DNA of 64,000 nt from Limanda limanda (GCF_963576545.1 NC_083646.1:27037027-27101026); one strand, 5' to 3'. Shown: positions 1 through 13,318, counted from the first letter of the stretch. Numbers and translations: made by a program. The notes: generated by a model from the sequence alone, not told the origin.

Positions 1-2389
1 CACCCCCACCTTGTTGTTTCAGGATAGAGGGGTGAAGAAAAAACAGAGAAAGACAGCATTCTAATCACAACAGAGATGTAAGATTTAAATATTGATGTCC
101 AAAGGCCATTACAGCAAAGAGGGCCTCTGGTCTAGCTTTTGTTCAAGTACGTCCTTTTAAGACCCAGACAAAGCTTTGATTATCAGAGGTGTCACCGTGG
201 AGTATGTCTGTATAGCTGACAGTGTGGGACTGCAGGGGAGATCAGTTTCCTGCAGCCACCGTCATAGAATATTAACAGAGCACACATCCTGGTCGTTCTA
301 CAAGCCTCAACCTACTCTCAAACTTATTGTTTATGGAGCTCTTCATGTTGGGATTTTACAAAGGCCTGCAGTGCTGGAAACTCAGTTATAACAATTTTGA
401 TGATGAATTTTCTTCATGATTAATGCTTCTTTTTTATTTTTTACTGGAAATTCCATCAATGTTCCGAGCTTCCTCTCTGATATTTAACTGGATATATTTT
501 GGTTCTGTACTCTTGTTTGGACAAAAGCAGGCAAATGTAGAGGAAACTAATTTTAGATCCTACTCATACTATTCAGATCTTAAAAGCATCACGGGAGTCA
601 TAATGATAAATTATTCATCTTGAAGTAAAAGTCCTGAGTTCAAAATTGTAATAGTAAAGTAAATAGCTCTTATTTTTATGTAATTTAGTTTGTTTACCCC
701 TGAAGTTGCTCAATATCCATTTATCAAAATTAAGTAGCATTAAATTTGAATACTGAAATAAAATATATCAAAATTCTCCATAGGCTACGGTAAATACAGT
801 TCTTGAGAAAATGTATGCAGTTAGTTATAGTTTCCTCTACTGCAAATAACAAAATGAATCATGGTCTGGCTGATATTTTTCTGAGCCTCCTGAAATATTG
901 CTGAAATTCATATTTTTTCCCAGACATTTCACATTCGCTTTTACCTGCAATTCTTTGCTTTTCTGCAGTTTGCAGTGAAACACCAGCGTGATTAGGAGTT
1001 TGACTCATGAGCACTCATTCTGTATGTGCATTGTGCACATACAGCATACTCTCATGGGAAGTTGGGTCTGGTGTGAGCTATTTGGGTAGCGGCATGCCTG
1101 GGTGCTTGGATGTACCTCATCATGCAGCAGAATGCTCCTCAGGGTTGGAGCAGAGAGCAGGGGCACTGCCTGCTTTTTTTTTTTCTTCCTCTTTTTGCCT
1201 CCGGGACACAATTGCCTCATTTAACATTCTCTATTTGGCCCCTGCCAAGAGGGGAAATAGCCAGGGTGAGTAAGAGAGGCCGCCACACATCATGAATTCT
1301 TCTTTCATTTAACTTGCACAGTCCCTTTTCACCTTGGTGATGCACATGGATCAAGAATGAAGATATTGCTCAATTAAGGGGATTTCTGAGGTTGCTCCTG
1401 AGGTATTGCAGTTATTTTTGTGCCACACCGAGGTTTTGATGTATCATGGATATGGATATTGGGTTCATCACATTTGTGTGATGATTTGACATTTCCATAG
1501 CGCAGCAGAGAAACAGTTGCCTGCAATAGGAACTTGACATATTGAAGAAATGAAGTCCAGGGGTGGAAATGTGCCAGTCTTCCGTTGCAGGGACATGAAT
1601 AACTTTTATGTGTGTATTAGGATTCTTTTTGTTTATTTCAATTTAATTAGCCACAGTTAATCAAAACATTTTCATGGAATATGTCACAATTGGTATTAGG
1701 CTTTTGACTAAATCTTGGATGAGAGGAAGGAAAGGGACTCCTTGGAAAAATGACTCACATTTTGCAGCAGGCACCGTCATTTTGTCTTCAAAATACAGGA
1801 ATTTTACTGGCCAATCCTGAATTTTGACTTCACCCATATAGTGCAACAATTGTGTCAGTAATTCCCCCGAAAATTTGAAAGGGTAATTAAGATAAATAAA
1901 TACATAAAGATTCTAATAAAATGAAACAAAGTGGTGCGCACCATTTCCAGAGACGTAAAGAAGCTGGCACACCAGAAAGTGATGCCCTTATAGCTGTTTA
2001 GACTAAATCTGTGGCTTGGCAGGAATTACTAAGGCTGTGTCTGGGGGTGGGGGGGTTGCAGTGTGATGCAGAACTCTGCATTGGGATGAAATGCACCAGG
2101 CTCTATAGTTAAAGGATAGGTGGCATCAGGGGATTAAGTAACAAGCCTTTCAGTTCAATTTGTACATCAGCATTTTCCGCCAGACGAAAGGCACAGAACA
2201 CATAGCATCTTAAGGGTTCAGTGGAAAATCACTAATGACAAAGCTTTGTAAATAGATAAACAATTTATGTCAAATATGCTGAAAATATAAAACAAACTTC
2301 AAAACATGTTAATACTTTAAAGAGGCTGTGTTTTGATTTGCACCATTGCAAAGCTGGTAAAGCTGTTGACAGCACAGCTTACACACCAT

Positions 2390-2620
2390 GTGATCAGAGG
2401 CCATATCTGCCTGCATGTGATTAGCAGGGAGCACGGCTACAGAAATAGCCGTGATGGAGCCATATTCCAATTGGAAAAGGTTGACGATGATCGATTATGT
2501 TCAAGGAAATTATGCAAATCAGATTAGACGGAGTGTGTGCAATATCGGGCCGTGACGTCAGGGGGTGACGTGTTGGGAAGAACGCGACTCCTGCTTCTTA
2601 TAATCAGAAAGCAGGCTTTG
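2390..2620. promoter_or_regulatory. Candidate enhancer with CRE, octamer and palindromes
   Basis: Within 230 bp there is a full palindromic CRE TGACGTCA (2553-2560) with a second TGACGTG half site (2566-2572), a POU octamer ATGCAAAT (2512-2519), a 12-bp palindrome TTCCAATTGGAA (2465-2476) and an 8-bp inverted repeat CACGGCTA/TAGCCGTG (2432-2439, 2446-2453) with a 6-nt loop. No TATA box or transcript evidence was seen. The motifs are direct observation; enhancer function is inference. Confidence 0.35.
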
Positions 2621-4099
2621 TGAAGTGACAGCATAAACATCCAGAGAGAAATGCAGCCGCTATTATTTCAGAATCAGCCAATTTTCTCTCTCTGTGTATT
2701 TCAGAGAATGCTTATCTAGTAATTACTAAAAACTGTTGACATTGAGCAAGTGCTGTAGCCAACTAAAATGCCTTTTTGTCTTATGATATCAGATTGGATT
2801 TTTATCTTAGGTTCATGCAATCATGCATTCCTGAAAACCAAAGATAACTGCCTCAAACCCTTTATTTCCAGCGTGAGGGTGGAATTAAGAGGCTCATTTG
2901 GCAAAACTACAATCATTACATCCTGCATTCATTTCTATGGTGAAATACTGATCGTATATATATATTTTTTTTTCCTCCTGGTTGACTCCAGGAAGTGTCT
3001 GTGAATCCCTGAGAAATACATTTGACCATAATCAAGTTTTCTAAGCTTCAGAAACAGGATAACAACTGGGTCAGATGATAAGCTCGAGCAAAACAGGGAA
3101 AAAAAGCCTCCTCTGATAGACGAGGAGAAAAATCTGATTGATTGATGTCTGCTGGCTTTGCCACCATCAGAAGCCAGTTGACAGTTAGTTTGGGATCAGA
3201 TGATTTCACTCTTAAGATTGGGGTCGAGGGGAAGCTAGGCAAATATGAAGGACACAAAGGTCAATGGCTTCTCTCCTCCTCTCTGTATCTATCTCTTCCT
3301 CGCAATAGCTTGCTTTGACAAACTGTAATATGTTGCTAAGCTTTGTGGCAGCAGGACACATGGTCATAGTTTGTTCAGTAATATCCTATTGCAGTAATCT
3401 CACAAGGAATGATTGAAAGTGCTGGAGGAATCTGGTACGAGCAGGGAACCGTTGACATCATCAACTGCTGTGGACTGGCAGATGTCTCCTGACTTGTTTG
3501 AACTGAATTTTCCCATGGGATTCAATAAGTTAAACAACAGCTTTGACTCGCAGTGAATCTGTTATTGTAAGCAGGATCTGATAAGACGGCACCATATTAT
3601 GAGTTTGTGTAGCAAAGAGGCCAAAAATGGAATCTCCAGCGAGTGTCTCTCTGTGGTTTCGGAAAAAGACGAACATGGAACTGTGACAAAGGATGATTGG
3701 TTGCATATTGTAAATAAACACCCAAGTCTTTCGCGAGTTGCCTCTTGCTCTCAGTCTCTCCATAAAGATGTGCCATGCAACATTTTATCTCCTCCTGCTG
3801 CTTAGATCGTGCATCACCGAGATGAAGTGACAAGGGTTGTTCTGGGTTTGACCCTGTGTGGCAAAAAACAGCAACGCTTGGATGAGGTTTAACCAAAACA
3901 GATTCTTTAAAGATGTTTTACTGTCAGAACCGGCTGTAATATTGCCAGTGTTTGCCATTTTGTTCCTTTGGTTATTGTTGTGTAGCTGCAATTTAATAAG
4001 ATCGGCCTTGGGTGCCCATATTTATTATATTAAAGGCCCTGGTTCCTCTCAGAGTCCATCTCTAATAGACATAACAGACATGTCCATTAGCTTTGTGTG

Positions 4100-4210
4100 G
4101 GGCTGCTTTCAAGATCAAGGTCTCACTTGTAATGAAGTGGCTATGCAAATGCAAGTCAAATTCTACTATTGTGAATCACTTGTTTTAATCAAGTTTTCAT
4201 TGAAAGCAAT
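4100..4210. promoter_or_regulatory. Candidate conserved element with POU octamer
   Basis: Contains the octamer ATGCAAAT at 4143-4150 in non-repetitive sequence. The overlapping open frame 3858-4214 is hydrophobic but lacks any family motif or splice context. The call is based on motif content only. Confidence 0.2.
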
Positions 4211-5279
4211 GTAGCCTCCTTTCAGAGCCACGAACCAAACAATAAAAAAAGGATAATCCGAAGACAATTCCCATCCAAATGAAACCGGACATCATTTAGG
4301 GGAAGAGACAACAACTCTTTGTTTGTTTGAAGTGGTTGATATGACAACCTTCTTGTCAAAGACTCAGGGCGAATAAAAGGGATTTGTAATTACCATAATT
4401 ATCTCTTATATGTTTTCACCTAATGATGTCCATTAAATGCCTGAGGCTTCATTTAGAGTCTTCCTCGCTGTAGGTTGGCATAGCCTCATAATACAGCATG
4501 TTACATTACGCAGAGCACAAGTAATGAACTTCTTTCATCAAAGATGTTTATCGTGCTGTGCTTCTAGGGGAAAAGCCAATATACTCCAGCTTTTTGTTAC
4601 TGTTGGATTATAACAATTCTCATAGTCCCCACTTATCTTTCAAATTTTCTCCACATGTGATATCAACTCAATTGGCTTCATGTCTAAACAGGATGGCTCT
4701 CTAATCTAGACCGCTGTTCGTTTCATGTAAAACATCCCATTTTGTGGCTTAGGCTGGTGGCTGTCTTATCATTATATAATTCACTGCCCTTTCCCGTGAT
4801 TTTCTTTGTGGCAATTTATTTAAATTCCCCCATGTTTATATATTTCCTGTCTCCTTTCATTCAAAATGATTGCCTTTCATGAGTTCAAAGACTCATCTCC
4901 AAGACTTTTGGTAACTTTATAGATATGAATTCACAGTTGGGAGAAGAGGGGGAAAAAAAGCTATTTTGTTGTAGAGCAGGAGAAGAGGGAGTGTTAGTGC
5001 ATGTCCATCTGTGTCTCGAGGCCGAATCCAGAGGTTGAACTAACTCAGATGGAGACTGCAGATATAGCACTCTAACAGTCCACACCTCAGCAGGTTCAGC
5101 GTTTGAGAGATCATGCCTGAATACATGTGTGCTGCTGCTTCGCTAAGGCCCTCAGTCCTGTATGTGGCTCCGCTCCTGTGGTTGCTTTGGTCTTTGTCCG
5201 CCACCTATCAGCATATCAGCAGTGTCTCTGAAGCCCAGTTGTATAATGCACCATTTATGGCTTTGTGGAGGGAGATGGT

Positions 5280-5830
5280 GGTCGGGCGGCGGAATAGCTC
5301 CAGGCCTTCCCCTCAGTGAGTGGATTAACGGCGGCCTGCTTTAGCGCACTCTGCCGCGGTGTGAAATCGGCCCCGCTTCGGCGGCGGCGATGAGTCTCTC
5401 TCCCTCTCTTTCTCTCTCTTTTCTCTCTCTCTCTCTGTTTCCTCACCTCCATGCAAAGCCTCTCCCAGCCATCTGTGAAATGTGGAAACTCTGTGTCTAA
5501 GTTGAGTTCAGATCCCATCCCCTCCGTCAAGCTGGGGCCAGGAAGCGAATGGGCAGGCAGTCGGCAGAGAGGGTTTAGAAGGGGAGGAGAGAGCGAGGAG
5601 GAGGAGGAGGAGGAGGGTGGTGATGGTGGCGGCGGCGGTGGTGTTGGTGATGGGGGGATCAGCTCACTGATGTCGTGCCGCGTGTGCAGGAACCCTGCCT
5701 GTTCTCCGCGGGCGAGTTGGAGGAGGGTCCAGGCCTGGGTGCCGGCCGAGAGATCTCCGGTTCCTGCTTGCAGGTCCAAATCCCCCCTCTGTGTGTGTCT
5801 GTGTGGAGGCGAGGCGGTGGCACAGCTCCC
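5280..5830. promoter_or_regulatory. CpG-rich patch (possible intronic CpG island)
   Basis: CpG is frequent at 5280-5392 (repeated GGCGG and GCGC runs) and again at 5530-5770, in contrast to the CpG-poor surroundings. The two parts are separated by a (CT)-rich tract at 5394-5438, and a GAG/GGT/GGC triplet array lies at 5594-5648. It could be an internal promoter, an enhancer or simply a GC-rich repeat patch. An ATG at 5390 does not open into FOG-like sequence. The long minus-strand frame here (5255-5956) is Ser/Pro/Arg low-complexity from the triplet and CT repeats. Confidence 0.35.
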
Positions 5831-6828
5831 CTGAGCCCCTGCCCAGTCCTTTGAAGATAAGATGGTGATACAGAGTCCCTTTCGGTACGTCGCTAACCGA
5901 TGGTCTTTGTGTGACACACATGCCTCTCTCTCTGCTGGAGCCTGCAGCGAAAACACCTATGGTCTTCACTGAAACCAATCGGCTGTATGGCCACAGGTCA
6001 AATTAGATTATGAATGGATGACAAAATCCGAGATCATATGTTAAGGACGTTTCATTTTTTTTTTTTTACCATTTCATGCTGATAACGCAGAGTTCTGCCG
6101 TGGTTGATATTGTATGTCTATTTGATTTCCCTCCACTGAGAAGAATCACTTTCATGAATTCCCCTCATACACTAGCTGCTGAATTTTTTTTTCACTTTTC
6201 CATGGCAACGAGTTGTCATCTTAACTCTTGCTGATTTCCCTGCTATCTGCACTGCATTGCTCTTGATCATGACAGTTTTTTAAACATGTTTCTCCTCCGC
6301 ATTTAGAACCTGATTTTGTGGCACTCGCAAGCCAATTCTCCCACTTCTGGCTCTCCACAGCAGCTTTTCACGAGAGCGACCATCATAATCAGGCTTTTGA
6401 ATTATGAACTCAATATTCCCTGAACTGTTTTTTTTTCTTCTTTCTATCCTGTGGCTTTCAGGGTTCAGATCTGTGCATAATGTCTTGTGATTGCATGGCA
6501 TTATGGTGGTTTGGAAGGCAGAGTCGAGGTCCAGCCACGCATCATCTTTCCGTAGACAATGTGAATCTCTGTGTCTCTCTGAGCTCATCAGGGATGGGGC
6601 GTTGATTACTTTTTGATACCCCTCCAACATGGATGAGGTCCTGCATACATCAGCTAATTAGAATGTACTTACAGCGTGTGTGTTTGTGTGTGAGAGACCC
6701 CACACTTCTCATCAGATCCTCAGCCCAAGTGCTCTAACCACAGTCACTAAAGGCTTTATCAAATTCCCGACAAGGAAAGAAAAGCTATACAGTGCAGGGC
6801 TGCGGGCTTGGGTGAATGGGTGGGGGCC

Positions 6829-6853
6829 GTGTGTGTGTGTGTGTGTGTGTGTG
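6829..6853. repeat. (GT)n microsatellite
   Basis: Uninterrupted GT dinucleotide array of about 12 units. Confidence 0.95.
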
Positions 6854-6908
6854 GGATTTGATGTCAGGGAAAAATTAAACAGAAAACGAATAGAGAATAT
6901 ATAACGAC

Positions 6909-6956
6909 AGGAGTTATTTCTGTCTTTGGGTTGACCCAAAGACAGAAATAACTCCT
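6909..6956. repeat. 23-bp perfect inverted repeat with 2-nt loop
   Basis: The arm at 6909-6931 is the exact reverse complement of 6934-6956, separated by TG. Pairing stops at both ends. Its last three bases overlap the start of an 18-bp tandem repeat. A perfect palindrome with almost no loop suggests a recent inverted duplication by template switching rather than a microRNA precursor, which normally has a larger loop and mismatches. Confidence 0.95.
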
Positions 6957-7004
6957 TGAAACCCACTTTAACCTTGAAACCCACTTTAACCTTGAAACCC
7001 ACTT
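6954..7004. repeat. 18-bp minisatellite, 2.8 copies
   Basis: The unit CCTTGAAACCCACTTTAA occurs at 6954-6971 and 6972-6989, and its first 15 bases again at 6990-7004, without mismatches. The minus-strand open frame across it reads as a repeated VGFKVK peptide and is a by-product. Confidence 0.95.
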
Positions 7005-7421
7005 CATAAACAACTCAAACAGGGGAAATCTAATGGCAGCTGTTAAGTTTTAACCATAAACAGATGACTTTGTTTGAGAAGATACCGCCCAGCTACTGTT
7101 CCAGACCTCGTGCAGTAAAGATCCACACAGTGGCAGCAGTAGTGGAGTTCACTTTCACCCCACTATGGTTAATGAGGGTTGCGTTGGTAGAAGCCCCGAA
7201 TGGATGGAGCAGCAGTGGGGAGGGAAGTTGCAGCAGCTAATTAGGCAGCACAAATGAGTAAGTGATATCATCCCATGCACCTTGATGATATAACGGTTGT
7301 GGAGCATCAGAGAGGGACCAGGGGAAAGTTTTGCTGTTGCCTCACTGACTTTTTGGATTGCGAGGGCATTTCAGCAAGGCCACATTAGTCAGGCACACAC
7401 AGCAGTTTCCCGGCCTCTTCC

Positions 7422-7444
7422 TCACACACACACACACACACACA
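7422..7444. repeat. (CA)n microsatellite
   Basis: Uninterrupted CA array of about 11 units. Confidence 0.95.
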
Positions 7445-8690
7445 GAAATTCCAGCTAGGCTCACCAAACCTAGCCCATGCTATGATCTGTGGAAGGTGCT
7501 GGGGCGTCTTTATATATTTCACAAAGGCATCCTATTACACCCCCATTGCTTATGGGGAACAGTACACAGTGGTCTAGTCCCCAAGCAGCAGAGAATAAAG
7601 TGCAGGACATGGCACTGGAACAGAAATCTAACTGCTGTTTCCTCAGGTAATCTTGACTTGGATCTTAATTCCAATAAAGTGTTTTTTTTTTCACAGCATA
7701 AGCCAGATCCAAGCAAGAACACTCCACTCTGTATTTCTCCGGTCATACTTTATTGAATATCATTTCAGATAAGAGGTGTAATCCTTTGGGGCGAAGTGAT
7801 GTATATTGACCAGCTCAATGTAGCGATACTGTGCATGTCTCTGATCTGAAAGTGGTAAATAACGATTTGTGTCATCGGCTCAATCAAAAGGCGAGGAACA
7901 TTGAAAAATGTCCTTATTGTTGTCAGTCTCCAACTTTGTCACAGTCTGAATATTTAAAATGTCACTGCCAGAGACGGGGAAGTGAGTGAGTGAAGTGGCT
8001 GTTGAATGCTAAATACATGAAGGGCTGGATGAATTTGCCAGTCAGTAAGTTCATCAATCATTCAGTCAGATCACCTATAATACAAACTTGTGAGCAGCTT
8101 CCAGACTCACACTGTGGGTGTAACTCTCTTATCTTTGGCAGCAAATTTCATGTTTATGTCTTCATTCAGAGTAGAACGAATATTGTAAAATTGTGATTTA
8201 AAATAGCAACATAATAACATGAATTACACTCAATTAGTTTTCGTTTCAACATTTCCTAACATGATCTCGATCGAAATATAATATATAAATATATGCTACT
8301 TTTTGCCCATTTTGCATGTCACTTAATATTGAGCACGCTTTCGGTTAGGGTTAGGACTAAAGTCACAAAATTCATAAAGATAACACATGAAATGAGGTAA
8401 GGTCATTGGCTTGTTAATTTTATTACAAATATTATTAGTAAAAACTAAAAAAAAACGAGTTTACTTAGTATAGTAAGTTAGTGCAAGTAAGTAAGACAGT
8501 ATGACCACGATATTGTATGTTTAGGGGTAAAGAAACCTACAACAATACATCACTGTTAAACCTTTTTTTTGTCTTTCTTGCAAAGAAACTAGCTAACTTT
8601 ATCCTTCACAATAATATAACTTATTGTACAAGGAAACATTTCTTGAATTCATAATATTTCCCATTTGTATAAAATAGAAAATAGTCATGG

Positions 8691-8751
8691 AATAATAATA
8701 GTAATAATAATAATAATAATAATTACAATAATACTAATAATAAATAATAAA
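8691..8751. repeat. (AAT)n microsatellite, imperfect
   Basis: AAT/ATA trinucleotide array with a few interruptions, inside an AT-rich block of about 700 bp. Confidence 0.9.
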
Positions 8752-9280
8752 AGCAGGTAAAGTAACTAAATGCACCAAACTCGAAATTATTATTTTTTTT
8801 GACAATATATTTATTCATTTAGATCACATTTAAATAGTTTCTAGTGTGCAAAAAGTAATTGTTTAAGCATTTATAGAATTTATCGAAAGATGAAATCCAC
8901 TACATCTACAGTCACAAATGATTGATAGTTGTGGCTGCCAAACACACCAGTAGAAACCCTACTGTCGGCCCCCTGCTCTCTAAAGAGAGTGTTGTGGAGT
9001 TGAGTCAGTCAACCAGGTCACACAGGTCAATACGACACTGTTACAGTCTCACCTCTCAGAGTGAATGGGTTTCCTCCATCAGTAGAGAGCAGCCCTATCT
9101 GCTCCCACATGGTTCATTTCATCAGGGTTTCTTTTATCTTGACTGGCCAGGCCCATGACCCGAGCACTGATAGTCCAATAAGCCTGTGAGAGAGCATCAC
9201 CGGGTCACTGCTGAGACTGAAACCCAACTTAACTGGGTTAAGTTTTCTCTCCCATTAAGTTTGTGCGCTTGAGTTTGCAC

Positions 9281-9298
9281 GTGTGTGTGTGTGTGTGT
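9281..9298. repeat. (GT)9 microsatellite
   Basis: Short uninterrupted GT array. Confidence 0.9.
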
Positions 9299-12200
9299 TC
9301 ATTGATTCACTGACCCGCACATGTGTCCGCTCAACTCTTTGAGCAAAAGTTCAGTCTGGAAACTTCAAACAGGGTTTACCTGACTGGCACATGAAAAGTG
9401 ACAGATTTTGAATGAAATACGTATCATGAATTAAATGCAAATTCATCTTTGAGGCGCTTTTTAAAAGAATATAGAATTTCCTAAGGCTGCTGTAGAGCTA
9501 GCACATCTAACTATAAAACACAAGAAAGAAAAGACTGGCCATTCCTGTTCAATTTCGTGAGCCTGCAGAGGGTTGCCATGTTTACTTTCCTTTGCATATA
9601 AGAAGGGAAATGCCCTGGGTTCCCTGTAAAGACAAACATGAAAGGAATCACCAAGAGTTCTTTAGGCCCTTTCTCTTGTGTTTTTGTGTAATGCAGCTTC
9701 TATAGCTGCCTAGGTAGTCTCTGCCACCTGACTGATGTTTGAAGTCAGCAGAAGTCGCCAATATTAGCTTTTGCGCGAATCTCGCCCACTGTGTCTCACC
9801 GTGGCGTTTGAAAGTGGGACCAGTGTACGGTCTTTATCAGTTCACTCCTGGAATGGAATGGCTCAAATTGGGCGTTTGGTTTGTATGCAGATTAACAATG
9901 AAGTCCTTGCATGCGAGGGACCGTCGCTCATCCCCAGCATGGTGGTGAACGTGAATGACGGTTCAAGGAGGAGGAAGGGCAGGAGGAGCAGGAAGTGGGC
10001 AAGGATGAGGGGGAAGTTGTACGGAGACGGATGGAAGGGTGCACCAAGCCAGATTGGGCCATTAGGGAGAGGCAGATAGCCTGAGCTCAGACCTGCCGGG
10101 GTGTGATCTCACCAAAGCATCAAGACTGGGCCAATCTCAGTGAACCCCGCCCAAGTCTTAAAGAGTGACAGAGGGTGAAGGAGAGGGAGACCATCAGAAA
10201 GAGAGGGGGAGAGAAAGAAGAGGGGGAAAGGTGTAATCAGTGCCAGACACTTTCTGGCAAGCCAATTCACCAACTTCCCTCAGTATATACCCCTTAATAT
10301 CATAAATTTTTCCTAAAGGGTCAGGTTAGTGTTCTATGCTGTACAGGTACACTGTGAGTAATATGTAAATTATTAAAAATAATGTTTCCCAAAATAAGTC
10401 AAAACTTTTAAATGCAAGATTCAAAGGACTTAGCCTTTTTAGAATTGTGTTATTGTTTAAAAAGGGGAAAATATGACACAGGGAAAAGTATGTAATACAA
10501 ATGTCCTGTCCATTTTCTAAAAGTCTGGTTTCCGTATAGACAGGGAACGAGAATCGGACCAGAGATTCAGTGACAACTTTTGAGGACAAAATTGGAGGCT
10601 AAGCTCGAATATTTCAGTTTCTCCTTCCAATCCCCCCATCTCGTACTCCTTCTCTGTCCCACCTTCCTGCCTTGTGACACACTCGATTGCTGCCATTAAC
10701 CAGCTGAATTAAGACATGCAACTAAACCCTTACCCAAAACCATGTACTATGTGTTTTCCTTCTCGAGTGAGCACATCTTTGTGGATTTGGAACATGGAAT
10801 GCTAATTCTCATGGCATTATTATGAAAGCTGCTCCTTTTCTCTTATGGAGGTGCGTGTGGGCGGGTTAGAGGGGAGGCTGGGAGGCTGCTGAGACCCCGC
10901 CGTTATCAGCACCAGATGCAGGTTGACTTCAGACTTTCAATGGAAGGTAAAGAGAGAGAAGGGGGAAATTAATGAGAGCCATAAAAGCCAGCAGGATAAA
11001 TAATTAGCCAACTGGTCCTCAGATCCGTCCCTTCATTTGCAGCTACAAATACATTCTGCTCGGAAAGTTTGTTTGTCAAATCTGCAAGCTGACGCTGTTG
11101 GCTCTTTTTTGTTGTTGTTTTGATTGCATACATGTGTGTGTGGTTTTTGGATTCATTTATTGGTGTTTTTCTGTCCTGTCTCCTCTTTATTTGGTATGTT
11201 TACCGAGTAGTTTCTCTGTCCTGCCACCAATAATTGGCCGGAGCAGTGCTTCCCCGAAATATGAGCGGCACACGAAGAGAGAATTCAGCGATTATAACAT
11301 TCTTCATAAATCATCTGGATGAGAGAGTGTCATATTTGTGTCAACCTCTTTGTTTAGAATAATCACAAGGATATAATGTTGCTTGTTTACCTGTGCCTGG
11401 TGTTCCGCGGGTGACCAGTGTGGGCTGTAAAACATTTTGCATTGCGCAGATAGAGAATCTGACTTTTCTCAAGCTACACTCACGCCTGTGCACAACTGAT
11501 GTCATTCCACTGAACCGATTGCCGTCATCAGGATCACAGCAGATTTTTTTTGCTGCATTAAGGGACACTTTGTGCCAGTGCACTGTGTGTTGATCTGGAG
11601 TGTTTACATGCGGTTCACTCCCTGAGGATTTTGTATTATTGTTGTCACACTATATGGAGCACAGCCATTCGCTTTGTTCTAATACACCACCGGTAGATTT
11701 GAAAAGAGCTGAGCAATCACTGAAAGACTTACATTATCCTCCAGTCTTTGATCGCTATTCATGTGTCTGCGCTAAGTAATCTTCCCCTCTAATCTCATTC
11801 ACAGATATAAATAAACAAGTAATGCTCTAAATGAGAGTGAGAGAGCACATGAGTGAACATCCAGGGGATTATGGTAATTTGTGGATAAATGGAGGTGTTC
11901 AAAAATGTGACTTTTTATTAAGAAAGTTACTTCTTCTAAAAATCTTTTTTTGACTTCATGAACCTTTAGAGATGAATCAGTATTTCTCTCAAATATACTA
12001 CCGGAAGAAGTGAAGATCTTTTAATGTTTTTGTCTTGTTTTTCCTTTTTTTGCATTTTCAGACACAAATATTGGCATTTAGCAGATTTTTTTTTTTGCCG
12101 TACGAATTTGATGAACCTTCAAACTCAGAAGGAATATATATATATATTAGTTTTTGCTATATTTGTATTTATAAGTTAGCTTGTAAATAAAAGCCTAATA

Positions 12201-12430
12201 CCATCCAAAACAGCATGCCTATATTGCTGATTGATTTTTAGTACATTCGTCTTTTTTTTCTAATCTCTTCCAACTTGACATTTGGAAAGTCAGAAATCAA
12301 TTATGTCTTCTTCGCAAATGAAAGGCTGAAAAAACTAGTATATGACTTTAAAGTCAGCCTAGCTCGCCTTTGACATGGCACATTACAAAGGGAAAGGAAA
12401 ATCACACTGCATACCTGATCCATAAAAAAA

Positions 12431-12732
12431 GCCTTTGAAATGAATTGCTGGGTGGGATCCAGTCTGGCACAAGTCATGGCATTGATGGCACAGCCCCTGG
12501 GCACAGGGATACTTGGCCTGGACAAGACGGTTGCTGGGCCCGTATCAGTGGGCACTGGCCCATCCTCTGGGAGCTCCTAAGCCATGCCGTCTGAAGAAGA
12601 ACTGATGGGGTTGGCAGCACATATGGGCATGCCACGGGTTTTATTTCAGTCAAAAACACCCCCGATGTTATCGCCTTCAGTCACCAGCACAGCAGCATCA
12701 CCAAGGCTGACCGAGATGATTGGGCTTCACAG
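12431..12732 (+). pseudogene. Possible decayed coding fragment (unidentified)
   Basis: In the + frame starting at 12431 about 100 codons are interrupted by one TAA (12578-12580), with Ser/Pro/Ala/Leu-rich, protein-like translations on both sides (SSLAQVMALMAQPLGTGI before it, PSEEELMGLAAHMGMPRV after it). It runs into a 14-A stretch at 12734-12747, as a retrocopy might, and a stop lies just upstream (12416-12418). I do not recognise a parent gene, and the minus strand is also open here, so chance remains likely. Confidence 0.2.
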
Positions 12733-13296
12733 CAAAAAAAAAAAAAACGAAAATTAACTTCAAAACAAAAACTTTCCTTTGTTCCCCCTGCACAGTTCTT
12801 TTAACAGCGCATATATATACATCCCAGGTGTTTAAATCTAATTGCACACCAAGCTTTCTATCTTCCACATTGTGTTCAGGTGACAATTTGCTCGGGCTAA
12901 TTGCAAATTTCCCCTGCACCAAAACGTCAGCCTATCACAAATGACATTGATATGTTGAGCATGGGTTCTGCTATAGCCTTCACTGTTCAAGACCAAAACA
13001 GGAAGTTGACAGCTGCAGCAGCTTTCAGAAATAGTTAGTTGATAACCATCCACGGGGTAATGAAACTTCCACCTTTGATGAGAAGTTGAAAAGAGAGTGG
13101 TTCACTGTTGGCTTGGCAGAACATTAGACATGGCTGCAGGCAGGCAGGGGCAGGCGAGGGATCGAGCTGCTTAAATAGGGCTCATCCAGAGGTGACGAGA
13201 GCACTGCATGCGCTGAACTGGAGGTGTGAGCCGGGACTGCCAGTACATATCTTTTGTCTTTCATTATCTTTATTTCCTTATTATTTTAAATGGCCG

Positions 13297-13318
13297 GTGT
13301 GCGTGTGTGTGTGTGTGT
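13297..13318. repeat. (GT)n microsatellite with GC interruption
   Basis: GT array of about 11 units with one GC unit near its start, followed by a T run. Confidence 0.9.

Noticed and set aside
5255..5956. Minus-strand open frame of 233 codons, the longest in the window
   Set aside because: The translation is Ser/Pro/Arg low-complexity generated by triplet and CT repeats in a CpG-rich patch, with no domain, homologue or splice context that I recognise.
8344..8355. Telomere-like GGTTAGGGTTAGG
   Set aside because: Fewer than two full TTAGGG units; too short to be an interstitial telomeric repeat.
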